Part shown: in pieces, positions 1 to 10,446 of the stretch
How positions within the stretch are numbered: the stretch's first letter is position 1
Layout: every line of letters starts with the position of its first letter
From: Liquidambar formosana
Lineage: Eukaryota; Streptophyta; Magnoliopsida; Saxifragales; Altingiaceae
Length of the DNA: 64,000 nt
Reading direction: 5' to 3'
NCBI GenBank assembly: GCA_039720395.1
Contig: CM077834.1
Span: 6,530,607-6,594,606 of the forward strand
Notes under the pieces: model-generated
The model's input: the letters and a program-made list of their open reading frames with translations, nothing else
Databases searched by the model: none
What the model was told of the DNA's origin: nothing
Made by a program: the position numbers and the translations under genes

Positions 1-129
1 TTATTTAAGTGGACTTTTTGGCTATTTTTCATAGGAAATGAAATAGAGAGTAAATGGCCAAAAAGTCTACTTAAATGATAGATTTTGGAAAAACTTTCTT
101 CTAAAAAGTTGTAAATGTTTTCTAGTGGA
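1..129. repeat. Fragment of an inverted-repeat (foldback) element family, copy 1
   Basis: Within the first 90 bases, a segment around TTTAAGTGGACTTTTTGGC is followed by its near-complement around GGCCAAAAAGTCTACTTAAA, so the piece folds on itself. The right part, including TCTACTTAAATGATAG and TTTTCTAGTGGACAACT, recurs at 27790-27870 and, in inverted form, at 14930-14975. The element sits in what looks like the leader intron of a CNL gene lying left of the window. It has no coding capacity and its left end is off the window. Confidence 0.6.
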
Positions 130-489
130 CAACTGTGGTAGACTTGGAGTTGATTTCCGTCTATTTTATGACTAAATGAAACAGCTACCATTTTGCTTAT
201 AACTTAGGAGGATTAGACAAGCAAAGACGCAAGTCAAACAAAGGAAGACTTGGATCTAATTTAGTTAAACGTCCAGAAAAACCAGTTTCTGTCTTCCTTG
301 TTGAACTACTATATGGATGGAAGTCAAATTCTATGCCTGTATTTATAGTTTAGTAGTTAATTATCTGCCGCTCATTGAACACATTTCCATGCCACTAGAC
401 ACAATTATTAACACCAAATATATTAATGGAAATCTAACCTTGCAAGTTGCAAATAACAGGAATTTAATTTAGACGGAAAGATAATATAC
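130..489 (-). other. Leader-intron sequence of a CNL gene located left of the window
   Basis: The stretch from about 128 (ACAACTGTGGTAGACTTGGAG) to 340 matches the region just upstream of the ATGs of the CNL genes at 21223 (21325-21510) and 32086 (32205-32340). Shared landmarks are the GCTACCATT and AAGCAAAGACG blocks. In those genes the sequence lies between the coding exon and a conserved leader exon, so the same placement is inferred here. The coding exon itself must be to the left of position 1. Confidence 0.5.
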
Positions 490-660
490 CTTGCTCGTGT
501 GGCTTCAAAAATATTGAGAAGAGAAGCGCAGAAGAAATTCCAAGAAGATAACAAATAGAAAACCCTCTTGCTGATTGCTAATCCTTTACGAGAATTAAGA
601 GAAGTGAATTCCACAGAACAAAAGAATGAATGAAGCAGAGGAACCCAATGTTAGCAAAAG
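490..660 (-). other. Probable non-coding first exon of an off-window CNL gene
   Basis: Read on the minus strand, the block ends in AGCAAG followed by GTATATTA, a good plant splice donor (GT at 489-488). The same block, with the donor at the same place, occurs at 22271 and 32550 upstream of two other CNL genes. A copy without a recognisable donor lies at about 26030. Conserved landmarks are TATTGAGAAGAGAAGC, AACCCTCTTGCT and GAAGTGAATTCCACAGA. No long frame is conserved between copies, so it looks like a 5' untranslated exon. The transcription start is unknown and the left boundary of the gene is outside the window. Confidence 0.5.
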
Positions 661-945
661 CTAAAGGTAAAGGAAGGGAAAGACCATGAGGACATTATTA
701 AATCAATCAGTCGATGCAATAATTCATTGTGGCCTTGGACCCACTTTCCACGACAGTCTGTGGAAAAGACTTGGAATAAGTAATGTAGAGGAATCCAATG
801 TAGCAACGACAAAGACAAAGGAAAGTGGTATCGACCAACGCTGTAAAGATAGGAAAATTCTATGGGACATGAGGACGTCATTGATTCCTTATAGTAATTG
901 ATTGCAGACTTGAACCCACTTTTCCAAGGAGGTGCGTGGAAACTG
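635..945 (-). promoter_or_regulatory. Tandem upstream module shared by CNL paralogues
   Basis: A unit beginning near GCAGAGGAACCCAATG (635) and continuing through ATGAGGAC and ACCCACTTTCCACGA is repeated, more diverged, from 785 (TAGAGGAATCCAATG) to about 935. The same unit occurs upstream of the other CNL genes: 22409 (once), 26148 and 26305 (twice), 32698 and 33003 (twice). Its position upstream of the putative leader exon suggests a promoter region carried along in the duplications. Which bases bind factors cannot be read from the sequence. Confidence 0.45.
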
Positions 946-949
946 TAAA

Positions 950-1496
950 GGACTTATAAGGGAAATGAAGAGAAAAACACAACAGATAGTCGCGGTAGAT
1001 AGCCAAGAAATTTAAGCTATACAATTCTACAAAAGTGAAATAGTTAAAGCACAAACACTACTAGTTTTTTATTGTCTCATCACTTGATGAAAACAGTTTA
1101 TTAAGTACTGTATAGCTCAATTATTGCTTAGTGGAATGGAAAAGGCTAAAGTCTAAAGTCTAAAGTCTAAAGAAAGATAAAGCTCAAGGAAAAAAACAAA
1201 AGCTTCAAGAGGGTCCCTTGTGCTTTGAACTCGTTTTCTGTTCTTGATCTTTTCGATTCCAACATGACTGCCCATACATGTGGCGACAAGCAAAATATTA
1301 GTTACAAGTGGTTTTGTATTCGAACATGAATGCCATAGAGTTCAATTTTCCCTCTTGTAATTGTTAGCGCAAAAATATATATTTTTCCATCAAAGTAAAA
1401 AAGTGAAGACAGTGCTTCAAGTCTAGTAATGGAATGTGTATAGATTGGTTTGTGTTGGATTGAACTGAACCTACAACGCATTCATCTTAAAGGGCA

Positions 1497-1530
<34 letters not shown>

Positions 1531-1785
1531 ATATGAAACTCTATTGCTTTTTAATCCGATCTATGATGAAGTCACTCTCATACCCTGCTATGAGCTCTCT
1601 CATAATCATGTAATTTAAAACATGCACTATGTCATTATATGTGTCAGATTGAAATATTCTTAGGTTTTATATTCAACAAAATCTTGTCATAATGCGCCAA
1701 TTGAAGTTAATGTAGATGAACAAAAAACTTTGATCGTGGGTGATAGACCATATAACATTTTATAAAGAAGTTTTGTATGTTGTAG
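950..1785. other. Gene-free AT-rich stretch
   Basis: No supported gene. Contains a short tandem of AAAGTCT (1151-1171) and a run of about 29 A (1500-1528) that could be an old retroposon tail. All reading frames are short and have no recognisable protein similarity. Confidence 0.5.
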
Positions 1786-4265
1786 GCTTGGCAATCTCAA
1801 CCCAAACCCATGAAACCGCCTAAATCCATCCGTAATAAATGGGTTTGGGTTTATAAAATTTTTAGGTGAGTTGTTAATGGGTTACCCAAAACCAACCCAA
1901 CTATAAATGGGTTGGATATGGGTTTCACAACCGGACCCGTTGGGTTTTAATTTTTAAACTCAACAAAAATAAGGCTTACGGAGTTGAGGGGTTTTTCCCA
2001 TTCTCAGCTTTCGCGAAGAAGAGACCATAACGTTAATGCCCTTCGCGAAGAAGAGACCACCGGCGGGGAGAGTTCTTTCTCATCGTGCGAAGACGATGAC
2101 TCCATGGCTGTGAGAGCTCCTTCTCACCATGCAAAGAAGACGACTCCTTGTCTGCAATTCCTGTAATCGAAGAGGAAGACTCATTTTCCATTTCAAATCA
2201 AAGACAACGACTGATCTAGGAAATTTCATACGAGGTCAATTCTTACTCTACTAATTATCTACATTTAATCACTCATTTTACTGGTAAAATCACCGAAAAA
2301 ATTTTCAATATTTGTCTTGTAAATCTAGGGTTTGTAATTTTGGGGATTTTTTATATTACAGATCTATATATGGAAAATCATAATCCTCCGTTTGGTTGTT
2401 GAGGAGGTCAAATCTGTTGGACAGAATTTTGTATCCAAGAGACAAAAGTTGGGAGTGGACAGATTTGTTCCGTTTGTGACTTGGCTGTGGTTCTTGAAGG
2501 CTAGTAATTAACTAATTGGTATGCTTGTTCTTCCTTTCTCCTTGTAATGTGTCTCCTTCTAGGCTTTTTGGGTGCTCTGTTTTTTGGTTGCTATTGGCCT
2601 CTTGATGGTCGTGGTATTTGTTATTGATTTTTGCTTGTTGGGTGTTTGTATTATGGCCTCTTAGAATGCCCAGATTTGGCGTGAGGAAGCATGCCCAATC
2701 TGTCTGCATGATTTCATCCTTAGTTATCTTTCTCTATCTTCCAATTAATTTATTGCTATTTATTGTAGCTCCCTGGTTGTTTGGATAAGGCTTGTTGGGT
2801 TGAGTTATGAAAGTGAGGTTGAAATGCTTTAAGAATTAATCTAGGACCCAAAAATAATTGGGTCAGTTTCAAGTCCGGCAGGCCATTTTACTCCACCCCA
2901 AATTTGGCCTGATACATTGCTACCTAACATTATGGAAGAATAATCATCCTTATACTAGATTATCAATCTTCCATCCTGTTTTGCCCCAATTGGTTGGACT
3001 ATCATGGGTTGCAGCATTACTTAGGACATGGACATTGCAGGACAAGGTGTATTGCATAATGTTCAAGAATTCATTGTTGTTGTATTATGGCATGTTGGCC
3101 TCATTTTTTTGGATTTACCCTTATGTGAGTGTCTCTGAGATATTATACAACTTCTGATGTCCTAAAGGTGTTTGTGTTTTTCGTCAAGTAATTTCTCTGA
3201 TGAGGGGTCTACCTTTTACTCCCATGATGGACTTTTGGGTTCATTTGTGTTTTTGTTTTTTCAAAGCTGTGATCTGGAAAATATAGTGAAACACACTGAA
3301 TATCATGACCACAATTTATTGTTGACAAAATTTGTTTTCATATTTGTGAGGTGTATGTAATCCATTAGAATGCATGACAAAATATGGTCTACCTTTTACT
3401 CCCATAAGTGCAGAACTTTCAGATTTAATATCAATTTTTTAAAAGCCTGTTGAAATGCATGACTACAGGGTGCTACCAAGTGTCTTAATCTTTTTGTAGG
3501 ATTCAATTTATCTACAAATTTTCACCCAAATATGCAAATTATATAGATGGGAAAAAGTTGCAGCCACTAAAAGTTTCTTTTGTGGGTGCAAGATGATCTG
3601 ACTGTGAGCATGCTGGAGAAATGCACACAATCGCAGCCTGTTGTTCAGAGGATCATAGAAAGCACCACTGATGATGAGGGTATGCTCTTTGAGGCTTTAA
3701 GTCTTCACGATGAACTTCAACAAGTCATTTTTAGATATGCGGAATTGGAGGCTGCTTTGAAGTCTAGGGAACAATGCATAATTGCAATTTTTTGGAGGGT
3801 CTGATCAATCATGGCTTTTGATTGCCAAATTGCAATTTTTTTTTTTGAAATTTGAACAAGTGTTGCTTAAGCTTTAGCATTGATGGTTAAAAGCAGCTTT
3901 AGCATTGATGATTAGTCATCCAAGTATACATATGTTAGTCATCCAAGTAATATCATACTAGCTTGTTTACTACATTGAGAGAGAGAAAGAGAGAGAGAGA
4001 GAGAACGTTTTGTGAGAGGAAAAAAAACAAGAAAAAAGAGGCACAAAATGGGTCGGGTCAGAAAATGGGTTAGGTCAAAATGTGGATTGGGTTTAAATCT
4101 GGGTCGGGTCATAATTGGGTTGGTTATGGGGTTTCACAATAATTGGGTTGGGCATAACCCATTAATGGCACAAATTACACAATTCATTAATGACCCAACC
4201 CAAACCCAATCCAACCCATTTATTCTAAACTCAAACCCACCCAACCCGCCCAAATTGCTAGGCCT
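1786..4265. mobile_element. Degenerate hAT-type element, about 2.5 kb
   Basis: Both ends carry many near-copies of the GGGTTTGGGTT / AACCCAAACCCA motif, a subterminal structure typical of plant Ac/Tag-like hAT elements. The left end reads GCTTGGCAATCTCAACCC; the right end, reverse-complemented, reads AGGCCTAGCAATTTGGGC, giving a short imperfect terminal inverted repeat. Flanking octamers TGTTGTAG and AGTTGTAG differ at one base, consistent with an eroded 8-bp target duplication. No transposase remnant is visible. Instead the interior holds a TOM1-like gene fragment, so this looks like a non-autonomous element that captured host sequence. Confidence 0.6.
3583..3775 (+). pseudogene. TOM1-like (TOL) GAT-domain fragment
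   Basis: The frame reads DDLTVSMLEKCTQSQP, then IIESTTDDEGMLFEAL and HDELQQVI, which I recognise as the start of the GAT domain of plant TOM1-like (VHS-GAT, ubiquitin-binding ESCRT-0-like) proteins. Only about 60 residues are present. The VHS domain and the rest of GAT are absent, and the frame runs into an unrelated tail and stops. GTGCAAG just before the match looks like an exon edge, so this is a piece of genomic gene sequence rather than a processed copy. It lies inside the hAT-type element, suggesting transposon capture. No function is expected. Confidence 0.8.
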
Positions 4266-4688
4266 AGTTGTAGGGTCCTTTATCTTTATCTAATTATAGG
4301 AGGCATCTCATGGGATTTTCCAATATATGCTAAAATAGGAGGAGCTCGTCAATACATGGATAATCCATGGCACCTTGTTTTTATTTTTTATTTTCATAGT
4401 AAGATTTGCACCTTTGATCCCTTCCTTTCAATGGCAACACCCCCTCCACAGTGCAAAAACCATAATAATCATGACCTAGTTTTAGATTTCTTAATTCCCT
4501 TCTGCTTAGTAGGTAACATTTTTCTTCATACCATTATCTTTTATTTATTTATTTATTTTTTATCAGATCATTATCCTTTTTTTTAATGCTAATATATGCA
4601 ACCAGCTCGAATAAGTTATTTTCACCTTCATTTTTGTCCCCATAAAAAAATGAATAAATGAAATCTGAACGGGGATGATGAAACTAAG
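4266..4688. other. Gene-free stretch right of the hAT-type element
   Basis: AT-rich sequence with short T runs and TTTA repeats near 4543-4558. I see no gene, no conserved motif and no repeat boundary. Confidence 0.4.
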
Positions 4689-5116
4689 GCACCATTTGGT
4701 TGCACTTTTTAAAAGATTTTTTTTTAAGTAGAAAAAGTCATATTTTACTTTCTTGCTTTTTGCTTTTAAGTAGAAGCAACAAAAACAAATGCGCGTTTAG
4801 TAAAATTGATTTTGCCGGGGATTTTTTAGATGTCATGGGAAACTTTACCGAATCATCGTTGCCCAAACATAAACCTAAGACATGCACAACCTCTCTTGAT
4901 TGCTAATTTTTTGAGTTAAGGTCAACTTCATCCGAAAGATAAAAATGACTTTTAAAAGCAAATCTTCATTGCTTTTACTTAAAATCTAATATTTTGCTTT
5001 TTGCTTTCTAGAAGTTCTTTTTCGTTCGTCTAACTAAACAGTGTTTTTTGCTTTTACAACTTTTTGCTTTTAATAGCAAAAAAGATCTTAAAATAAGTAC
5101 AACCACATGACATGCC
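4689..5116. mobile_element. Possible non-autonomous terminal-inverted-repeat element
   Basis: The left end GGCACCATTTGGTTGCAC followed by a T-rich AAGATTTTTTT matches the reverse complement of the right end (GGCATGTCATGTGGTTGTAC followed by AAGATCTTTTTTGC) over about 35 bases with gaps. The interior has repeated GCTTTTTGCTTTT blocks. There is no coding capacity and no convincing target duplication, so the assignment to a hAT-like MITE is tentative. Confidence 0.35.
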
Positions 5117-5391
5117 CCCTTTTCAAATTACTAGTTGAGAAATTGTATTTATGCTGTAAGTAAATCTAGGGCTATTAGTCATAAATATTTGTTTGTTATT
5201 TAAATAAATTTGATAATGTCTTTTGAATCCATATATACATTAGATGGGTACATAACAATGAAAAATTCAGAAGTATTTGATAATAATACATAAAACGTTG
5301 AAACCAAAGATATGAAGGGAATACCTTTTGGGGGTTGGGAGCCTGTGTTACACTTGGAGAACAATACAATACAGAACAATGAAAAATTCAC
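5117..5391. other. AT-rich spacer that would be intron 1 of the NUP54 fragment
   Basis: No gene is visible. It lies just downstream (minus strand) of the NUP54-like exon and its donor, so it may be residual intron. The next NUP54 exon is not found in it. Confidence 0.4.
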
Positions 5392-5709
5392 ATGAATGTC
5401 GCGATGGGGGAGGGTGAAAGGAAGAGGAACGACGGGAGCCATTTGAGTAGCCAACTGAGAATTAGGAAAAGAGGGAGGAGTCGACTGAGCGAAAGGAGTG
5501 AACTGAGGTGTGGCGAACAGAGTCTGGAAGCCGAAAGCACCATATCTCGGTTGCTGAAACAGTGGAGTCTGCTGTTGTTGAGAGAAAAGGAAGGAACCGA
5601 ATCCGGTGGCGGAAGACGGTGTCGATGGAGTACTGAAAGCTGGTGTGGTGACGACGGGAGTTGAGGATGGCGTGCCGACGGCAGAGGAAGAGGCCTGAGC
5701 TCTGAACAT
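5392..5709 (-). pseudogene. NUP54: NUP54-like nucleoporin exon 1 fragment
   Basis: Minus-strand translation from the ATG at 5709 gives a Ser/Thr/Pro-rich FG-type N-terminus with GFGSFLFSQQQQTPLF, FGFQT, TPFAQSTP and LATQMAPVVPLPFTL, ending HRDIH. This is the order seen at the N-terminus of plant NUP54 (central channel of the nuclear pore), where the last block reads MAPVAPLPFSLADRD. The codon for the final H is followed by GTGAAT, a plausible donor (GT at 5391-5390), so exon 1 was copied as genomic DNA, not through mRNA. No further NUP54 exons are present to the left, so the gene is truncated after about 106 residues. The FG repeats are degraded. Confidence 0.75.
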
Positions 5710-5739
5710 TGTTGGAGTTGGAACCCTTGTGGGTTTAAG

Positions 5740-5864
5740 CAAAAGCCGCCATTTTTATGGACTTCCAAGTTTTACACCGATGCCGTATGGAGAGAGGAAA
5801 AATGAGAGCAACGTTACTAATAACGCGGTTTAAAAGCGTAATTAGTAACACCGCGTTTATTATA

Positions 5865-5916
<52 letters not shown>

Positions 5917-6087
5917 CGTTTAAGCCTCTAACGCACAACATTAATTATTTTAGCTCTAAAAAACAAAAAATTAATTTTAAAAGAAAAAGGTAATACCGTG
6001 TTTTATATATGTTATGGGTGATGCAAACTTTTAAGGAGTAGAAGAAAACTTCAAAAACGAAGTTATATGGAACAATAATAAATAATG
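5740..6087. other. Gene-free stretch with long poly(T)
   Basis: Contains the pair AACGCGGTTTAAAAGCGTAA and TTAGTAACACCGCGTTTAT and then a run of about 46 T (5871-5916). The poly-Phe and poly-Lys reading frames across it are artefacts of the homopolymer. No gene is seen. Confidence 0.5.
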
Positions 6088-6107
6088 AATGAAGGAAAGA
6101 CTTCATT

Positions 6108-6135
6108 TTTTTTTTTTTTTTTGATAAGGTAAATT
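6108..6135 (-). mobile_element. 28-bp LINE-1 3'-end stub with perfect 19-bp TSD
   Basis: The 19 bases ATGAAGGAAAGACTTCATT occur at 6089-6107 and again at 6136-6154. Between them is only poly(T) followed by GATAAGGTAAATT, which on the minus strand is AATTTACCTTATC plus poly(A). The LINE 3' end at about 44717-45010 carries the same ACCTTATC-A(n) terminus. This is the footprint of a LINE integration that aborted after copying the tail and about a dozen bases. Confidence 0.8.
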
Positions 6136-6570
6136 ATGAAGGAAAGACTTCATTAACAGCTTTACTAGACCTGTTAGATTTGTTATGTATATATATATAT
6201 ACATTGATTTTATAATGAAAGAGAGACATGTCAAACTCTATTTCTTATGATCCTTGAGTCTAATGGCATATCTCATCCCAATAAAGCTGTGGGGTGTAGA
6301 GGTTTTGGTTTTGACTTCGTGTGGGTGCATGTGTATTCTTACCAATCGTTTGGCAAAAAAAAAAAAAAAAAAAAAAAAAAAGAAGAAGAAAAAAGTGGTT
6401 GTCCTTATCTCAAGTAATTATCCTTATTAAAATAGATATCCATATGAATTTATGTTTCTAATGTTATTATCTCAAACAGAGTGTAAAAATGCATTCATAA
6501 TTTTAAATAACGATGATATTTTTAATTTTATTTATTTATTTATTTATTTGCTAAGACACTTTTAATAATA

Positions 6571-8167
6571 GGGGGATTTAGCCATTGGTCAAGAAACTAC
6601 ATCTTATTTAGCAATTAGTCACCTAACTTTTTTCTTAATTCAATTAGTCCATTTTTATCATTACTGACCAAAATACCCTCACTTTTATTTCTTTTTCCCT
6701 CCCTCACCACTTACCCCTCTTCATCCTTAACCCAAACCAAGACCCCCTCACCATTTCTTTCTTCTCAAACCCCAACCAAGCAACAACTCCGGCGACGGTA
6801 GAAACTAGCCACTGCCACCCTACACCCACAGCCTTAGACATAGATGACCACTACCGTTCGAGCTCTAACCACTGTCTGACGACTTTAAGACTTCCTCCTG
6901 CGACTGTTTGTTGTCCAGTAGTTAAGTTTTGACTACTATTCAGACGAACTTTGGAGTAGCTTTGGAGATTTCCAAAACAAAATAAAAGGCCATGGTATTA
7001 TGAACCAGATCTCTCTCTCTCTCTCTCTCTGTTATCAGATTTCTGGCTTGAATTCTCAAATAAGAGAAAAAAAATAGCACAGTATAATCAGCATTGATCA
7101 GTTCGGGAAAGGATCATCACTTCCATCTCTTGTCACCATATTCTAAAAAACTTTCCCTTTGCCCTTTTCCCTTTGCATTAGCAAACATTTACACACATAC
7201 TATATATATACCTTACATATTGGCAACAATGAAGAGAGACATTTTTTCAGGGTTAAAAAAAAAAAAATTTGAAGATGCTGTGTTACAAAGGTGCAATTAG
7301 GGCTTGGAGTTCAAAATGGAGGAGAGACTTGATTGGAAATTGCTATTGTGACTAAGACAAGATTGGAAGGGACTTGCTGTTATAAGGGCAGATTCATGAT
7401 ATTCAAAGACACCATCAGAAATGAATGTAGAAGAAGTGGTGAAACTGGCCGTGAGAAGGAAGAAGAGAAGGAAAAGAGTAGTGAGAGAGAGAGAGAGAGA
7501 CGTAGAGGAAAAAATTACAGAAAAATGGGTGGGGTTGCATTGATTAGAAAATTAAGCTTTTGAAAAGAAAGAAAAAAAAAATTAAAGCCCTTTGCAAGTC
7601 TGCAATAGCTAGCTTGAAAATAGGTTCAAGAGGCAAATAAGTGCACTTTACAAAGGGATGATCCATTTTTTTAAGTGATTACAATTTAACAAAGTAGTAA
7701 AATTTTACTACTGCAGTGTAAAATTTATTTCGTAAAGTAGTAAAATTTTACTACTTCATTATAAATTTTACTACTAAAGTAGTAAAATTTTACTACTTCG
7801 TAAAGTAGTAGTAAAATTTTACGATTTTAATTTTTTTAGTAATTACCTAATCAATATGGATCTTTTTTTGAAAATATCAACAAGTAGATTCCAAAAATAT
7901 AATTTTTTTTTTAAACGGATATGTATATTGTAAGTTATGAGCCTTTAAAAATTATAATACTAAAAGGTTAAGTTAGTTACATAGGGTGCGCTTAATAACA
8001 AAAAAGGGAGTGCCCTTAGTAATAATAAGGGTAAACCAGGCATTTTTAAAAAATATGTGACTAATTGATAAATAAGTTCAGTCTCCTTGATTAATTGACT
8101 TAGAAAAACTCGTATTTGATTAATTGCCAATATTTTACCAAAAAGTGGACTAATCGCCAATTTCCCC
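6571..8167. mobile_element. Non-autonomous Mutator-like element (MULE), 1.6 kb
   Basis: The element begins GGGGGATTTAGCCATTGGTC and ends, reverse-complemented, GGGGAAATTGGCGATTAGTC. Similarity of the two ends continues for roughly 100 bases, including TTAGCAATTAGTCAC on the left and ATCAATTAGTCACAT on the right. It is bounded by a perfect 9-bp duplication, TTAATAATA, at 6562-6570 and 8168-8176, the size expected for Mutator-like transposition. No transposase is present. The interior holds CT and AG microsatellites, scattered short frames and a cluster of long AT palindromes. Confidence 0.8.
7693..7832. repeat. Array of perfect 20-bp palindromes inside the MULE
   Basis: The perfect palindrome AGTAGTAAAATTTTACTACT occurs at 7693-7712, 7736-7755 and 7778-7797, at spacings of 43 and 42 bases, with partial copies between and after. 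Each copy can form a hairpin and neighbouring copies can pair with one another. Function is unknown. Confidence 0.85.
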
Positions 8168-8198
8168 TTAATAATAATATAAATATAGACAAATTTAG

Positions 8199-8351
8199 TC
8201 TTATGAGGACTGATAAGAGTTATACAAGTATCATGCATTGAGGGTTGTACTCATGTATTGACCTAATGTACTCCATAACCCACTTATGCAAAACATACAA
8301 TTCTCAATGCATGATACTAATATAACTTATATTATCAAGTCCTCATAAGAT
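8199..8351. repeat. Short foldback MITE-like element
   Basis: GTCTTATGAGGACTGATAAGAG and AGTATCATGCATTGAG on the left are matched by their reverse complements CTCAATGCATGATACT and TCCTCATAAGA on the right, giving a hairpin of roughly 45-bp arms around a 60-bp loop. There is no coding capacity. It abuts the right target duplication of the MULE. Confidence 0.65.
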
Positions 8352-8489
8352 CTTCTGTTATATAAGAAAATTTTCGATGCAACTGTGATGCCACGGTTAT
8401 TGTGCTGCTAATGTGATATCATAATCCAATAGAAAAGTAAGAAAGTTACCAATAGAAAAGCAAAAAAGTAGAGATGTCAGCATAGGTGT

Positions 8490-9324
8490 TAGGGATGTGC
8501 ACAGGTCAGTTTGGAGCGGTTTAGGGGTAAAATATCAACCAACCCACCAATGGTGGGTTACAAAATTTCCAACTCAACGCCAGACTGTATGTACTAAAAA
8601 CCGGTGGGTTGGTTGATTTTTTAGGCGGTTTGTCACCAGCAGTTTGTGAGGGTTTAGCGGTTTATATCATGCCATTTTTAATTGGGCATTTTCTAATATA
8701 TATTGCGCCTTAATTGATGAGTTGTAAATAAATTCAGAAAATTTAACCATTTTAGTTGGTTATGTAAAAATTGATACACTCTCACAATATCTTAATACCA
8801 AAGAAGTAAATTATGACTTTGTGAGACTAAACACCCAATCAATGTAAATGAAATTGGAGATAATTAATGCTAAATTAGCTTTGAATCTTGCTGGAAGACC
8901 CAAAATGTAGCAACCTAACAAAGTAGTAATAAGAAATAGCAAAATACACTAATATGCAACCCAATTTCGTGTTTTGGAATGGGGACTTGGGTATGTGAAT
9001 CGTGTCATATCTTAATAAGTTGATGTGTATCGTTTGGGGACATAGGAATCTAAGGCTTAAGGTTATCCATTTGGACATCAATAATTGTTACAAGAAGATT
9101 TCTATATTTGACTTCTATAATTTTATGCATATGTTGTTAAAGGCGAGTTGGTTTGGTTTATTGGCGGTTTGACAAAGTTTAACCCGCCAACCAAACCAAA
9201 TCGTCAATTTTATTGCTCAATCCACTCAAACCGCATCGCCTAACCTCTCAAACCGCCTGGATTGGTGCGGTATGGAGCGGATTGGTTTGATTTGGCGGAT
9301 TGGGCGGTTTTTTGCACATCCCTA
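8490..9324. mobile_element. Non-autonomous hAT element, 835 bp
   Basis: The ends are TAGGGATGTGCA and TGCACATCCCTA, a perfect 12-bp terminal inverted repeat apart from flanking drift. An exact 8-bp duplication ATAGGTGT lies at 8482-8489 and 9325-9332. Both subterminal regions are packed with GGCGGTTTG and AACCGCC motifs. End structure, TSD size and subterminal repeats are diagnostic of plant hAT elements. No transposase frame remains. Confidence 0.9.
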
Positions 9325-9406
9325 ATAGGTGTTATGTCCGAAGTTAGATCTCACGGAAGGCTCAAGCCATTTAACAGCATTGCGAAGGGGGAATTAAGCG
9401 ATAAGT

Positions 9407-9573
9407 AAAAAGCTCTCCACAAGGTGAAAGATCCCGAGTTCGAGTCCCAACACTTTAGAAAAAATCCCTAGGCCAGCGATTTACCGTTGCCCATCCGTCG
9501 TAACAGTGATTAGTCTCTTGGTTGCCAGTTTTGGGAATACCCTAGGTCAAAGACCAAAAAAAGCTCTCCACAA
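9407..9573 (+). mobile_element. 5'-truncated tRNA-derived SINE
   Basis: AAAAAGCTCTCCACAA occurs at 9407-9422 and 9558-9573 as a perfect 16-bp target duplication. The insert carries a pol III B-box-like GAGTTCGAGTCCC only about 13 bases from its left end and finishes in an A run. An intact tRNA-SINE would have an A box roughly 35-45 bases further upstream. It is missing, so this copy is truncated at the 5' end and could not be transcribed from its own promoter. Confidence 0.65.
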
Positions 9574-10446
9574 AACCCTCTCTTGAGCCCAAACTAAATT
9601 TTAGTTGAAAAAACAAAAATAAGGTAATGAAATCTGAATGGGGATGAAGAAACTAAATCTAATGGCCCTAAGAAAATCATTCTTCCCAGGAAGTTGCTTC
9701 GAAAATAAACGAATAAAAATATTTATAAAAAAAAAAAAAAAAGGAAAAGAATACTTGTTCATGTTCACCTCATTCGTAAATGGCAATGGACATTTCTTGA
9801 GAACTATATAGCCACCACTAATATAATCACATCATTTAATATTTCTTCCTTCTAAACAAAAGATTAACAGAAAGAGGAGAATTCTCCAAATTTCCCCAAT
9901 GGATACTTCACTTCCAAGTATATATATATATATATATATATATCAAAATTTTTTAAAAAAGGATAACTAAAAAAAAAATCAAAAAATTACATCTAACCTA
10001 CCGATGCACAAGTTTGGCGGCATAGAGGCAAAATCAATGTAAATTGCAACCCGACTCTGTTGGTCTTTTCATATGAATACAATGCGGGATACCATTCATG
10101 ATAATTGTGATTGTAACCTTCAGTCATGTGTCTGTTGCATTGAAAGTATCCTCGAAGGTAAGCGCGAATGCCATGGCCTCGACTCCCTCTTAACGTTCAT
10201 CAAAGAGGAGTAGTTTCCGTCAACCATTGATGATGCCTACAAAAGAATCGATTATGTAGGATGCATCTTTCTCATTGAACTTCCACCGTAACTGCCACCT
10301 GAAGAAATGCCAAGATAAGAAAACCATTTTAGAACCAAATACTTCTATTTCTCATGAAAACTAAATTTCTTCCAATACTATACAAGAAAAGGTAAAAAAT
10401 TTGCTTGACAAAGAAAAGAATCTCATGTACCTCTTCCAATAGATTT
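9574..10446. other. Gene-free AT-rich stretch left of the formin exon
   Basis: Holds an A run at 9727-9741 and a TA microsatellite at 9920-9944. The part from about 9985 (around CCGATGCACAAGTTTGGC) resembles 16575-16640 weakly and may be formin 3'-flanking sequence. No gene seen. Confidence 0.4.

Noticed and set aside
5735..5993. Frames with long Lys or Phe runs
   Set aside because: Created by the poly(T)/poly(A) tract; no protein.
7693..7832. CRISPR-like repeat array
   Set aside because: Plant nuclear DNA; repeats are AT palindromes with non-unique spacers in a transposon.
9422..9460. Possible tRNA from the B box
   Set aside because: No A box and only 150 bases between target duplications; truncated SINE.
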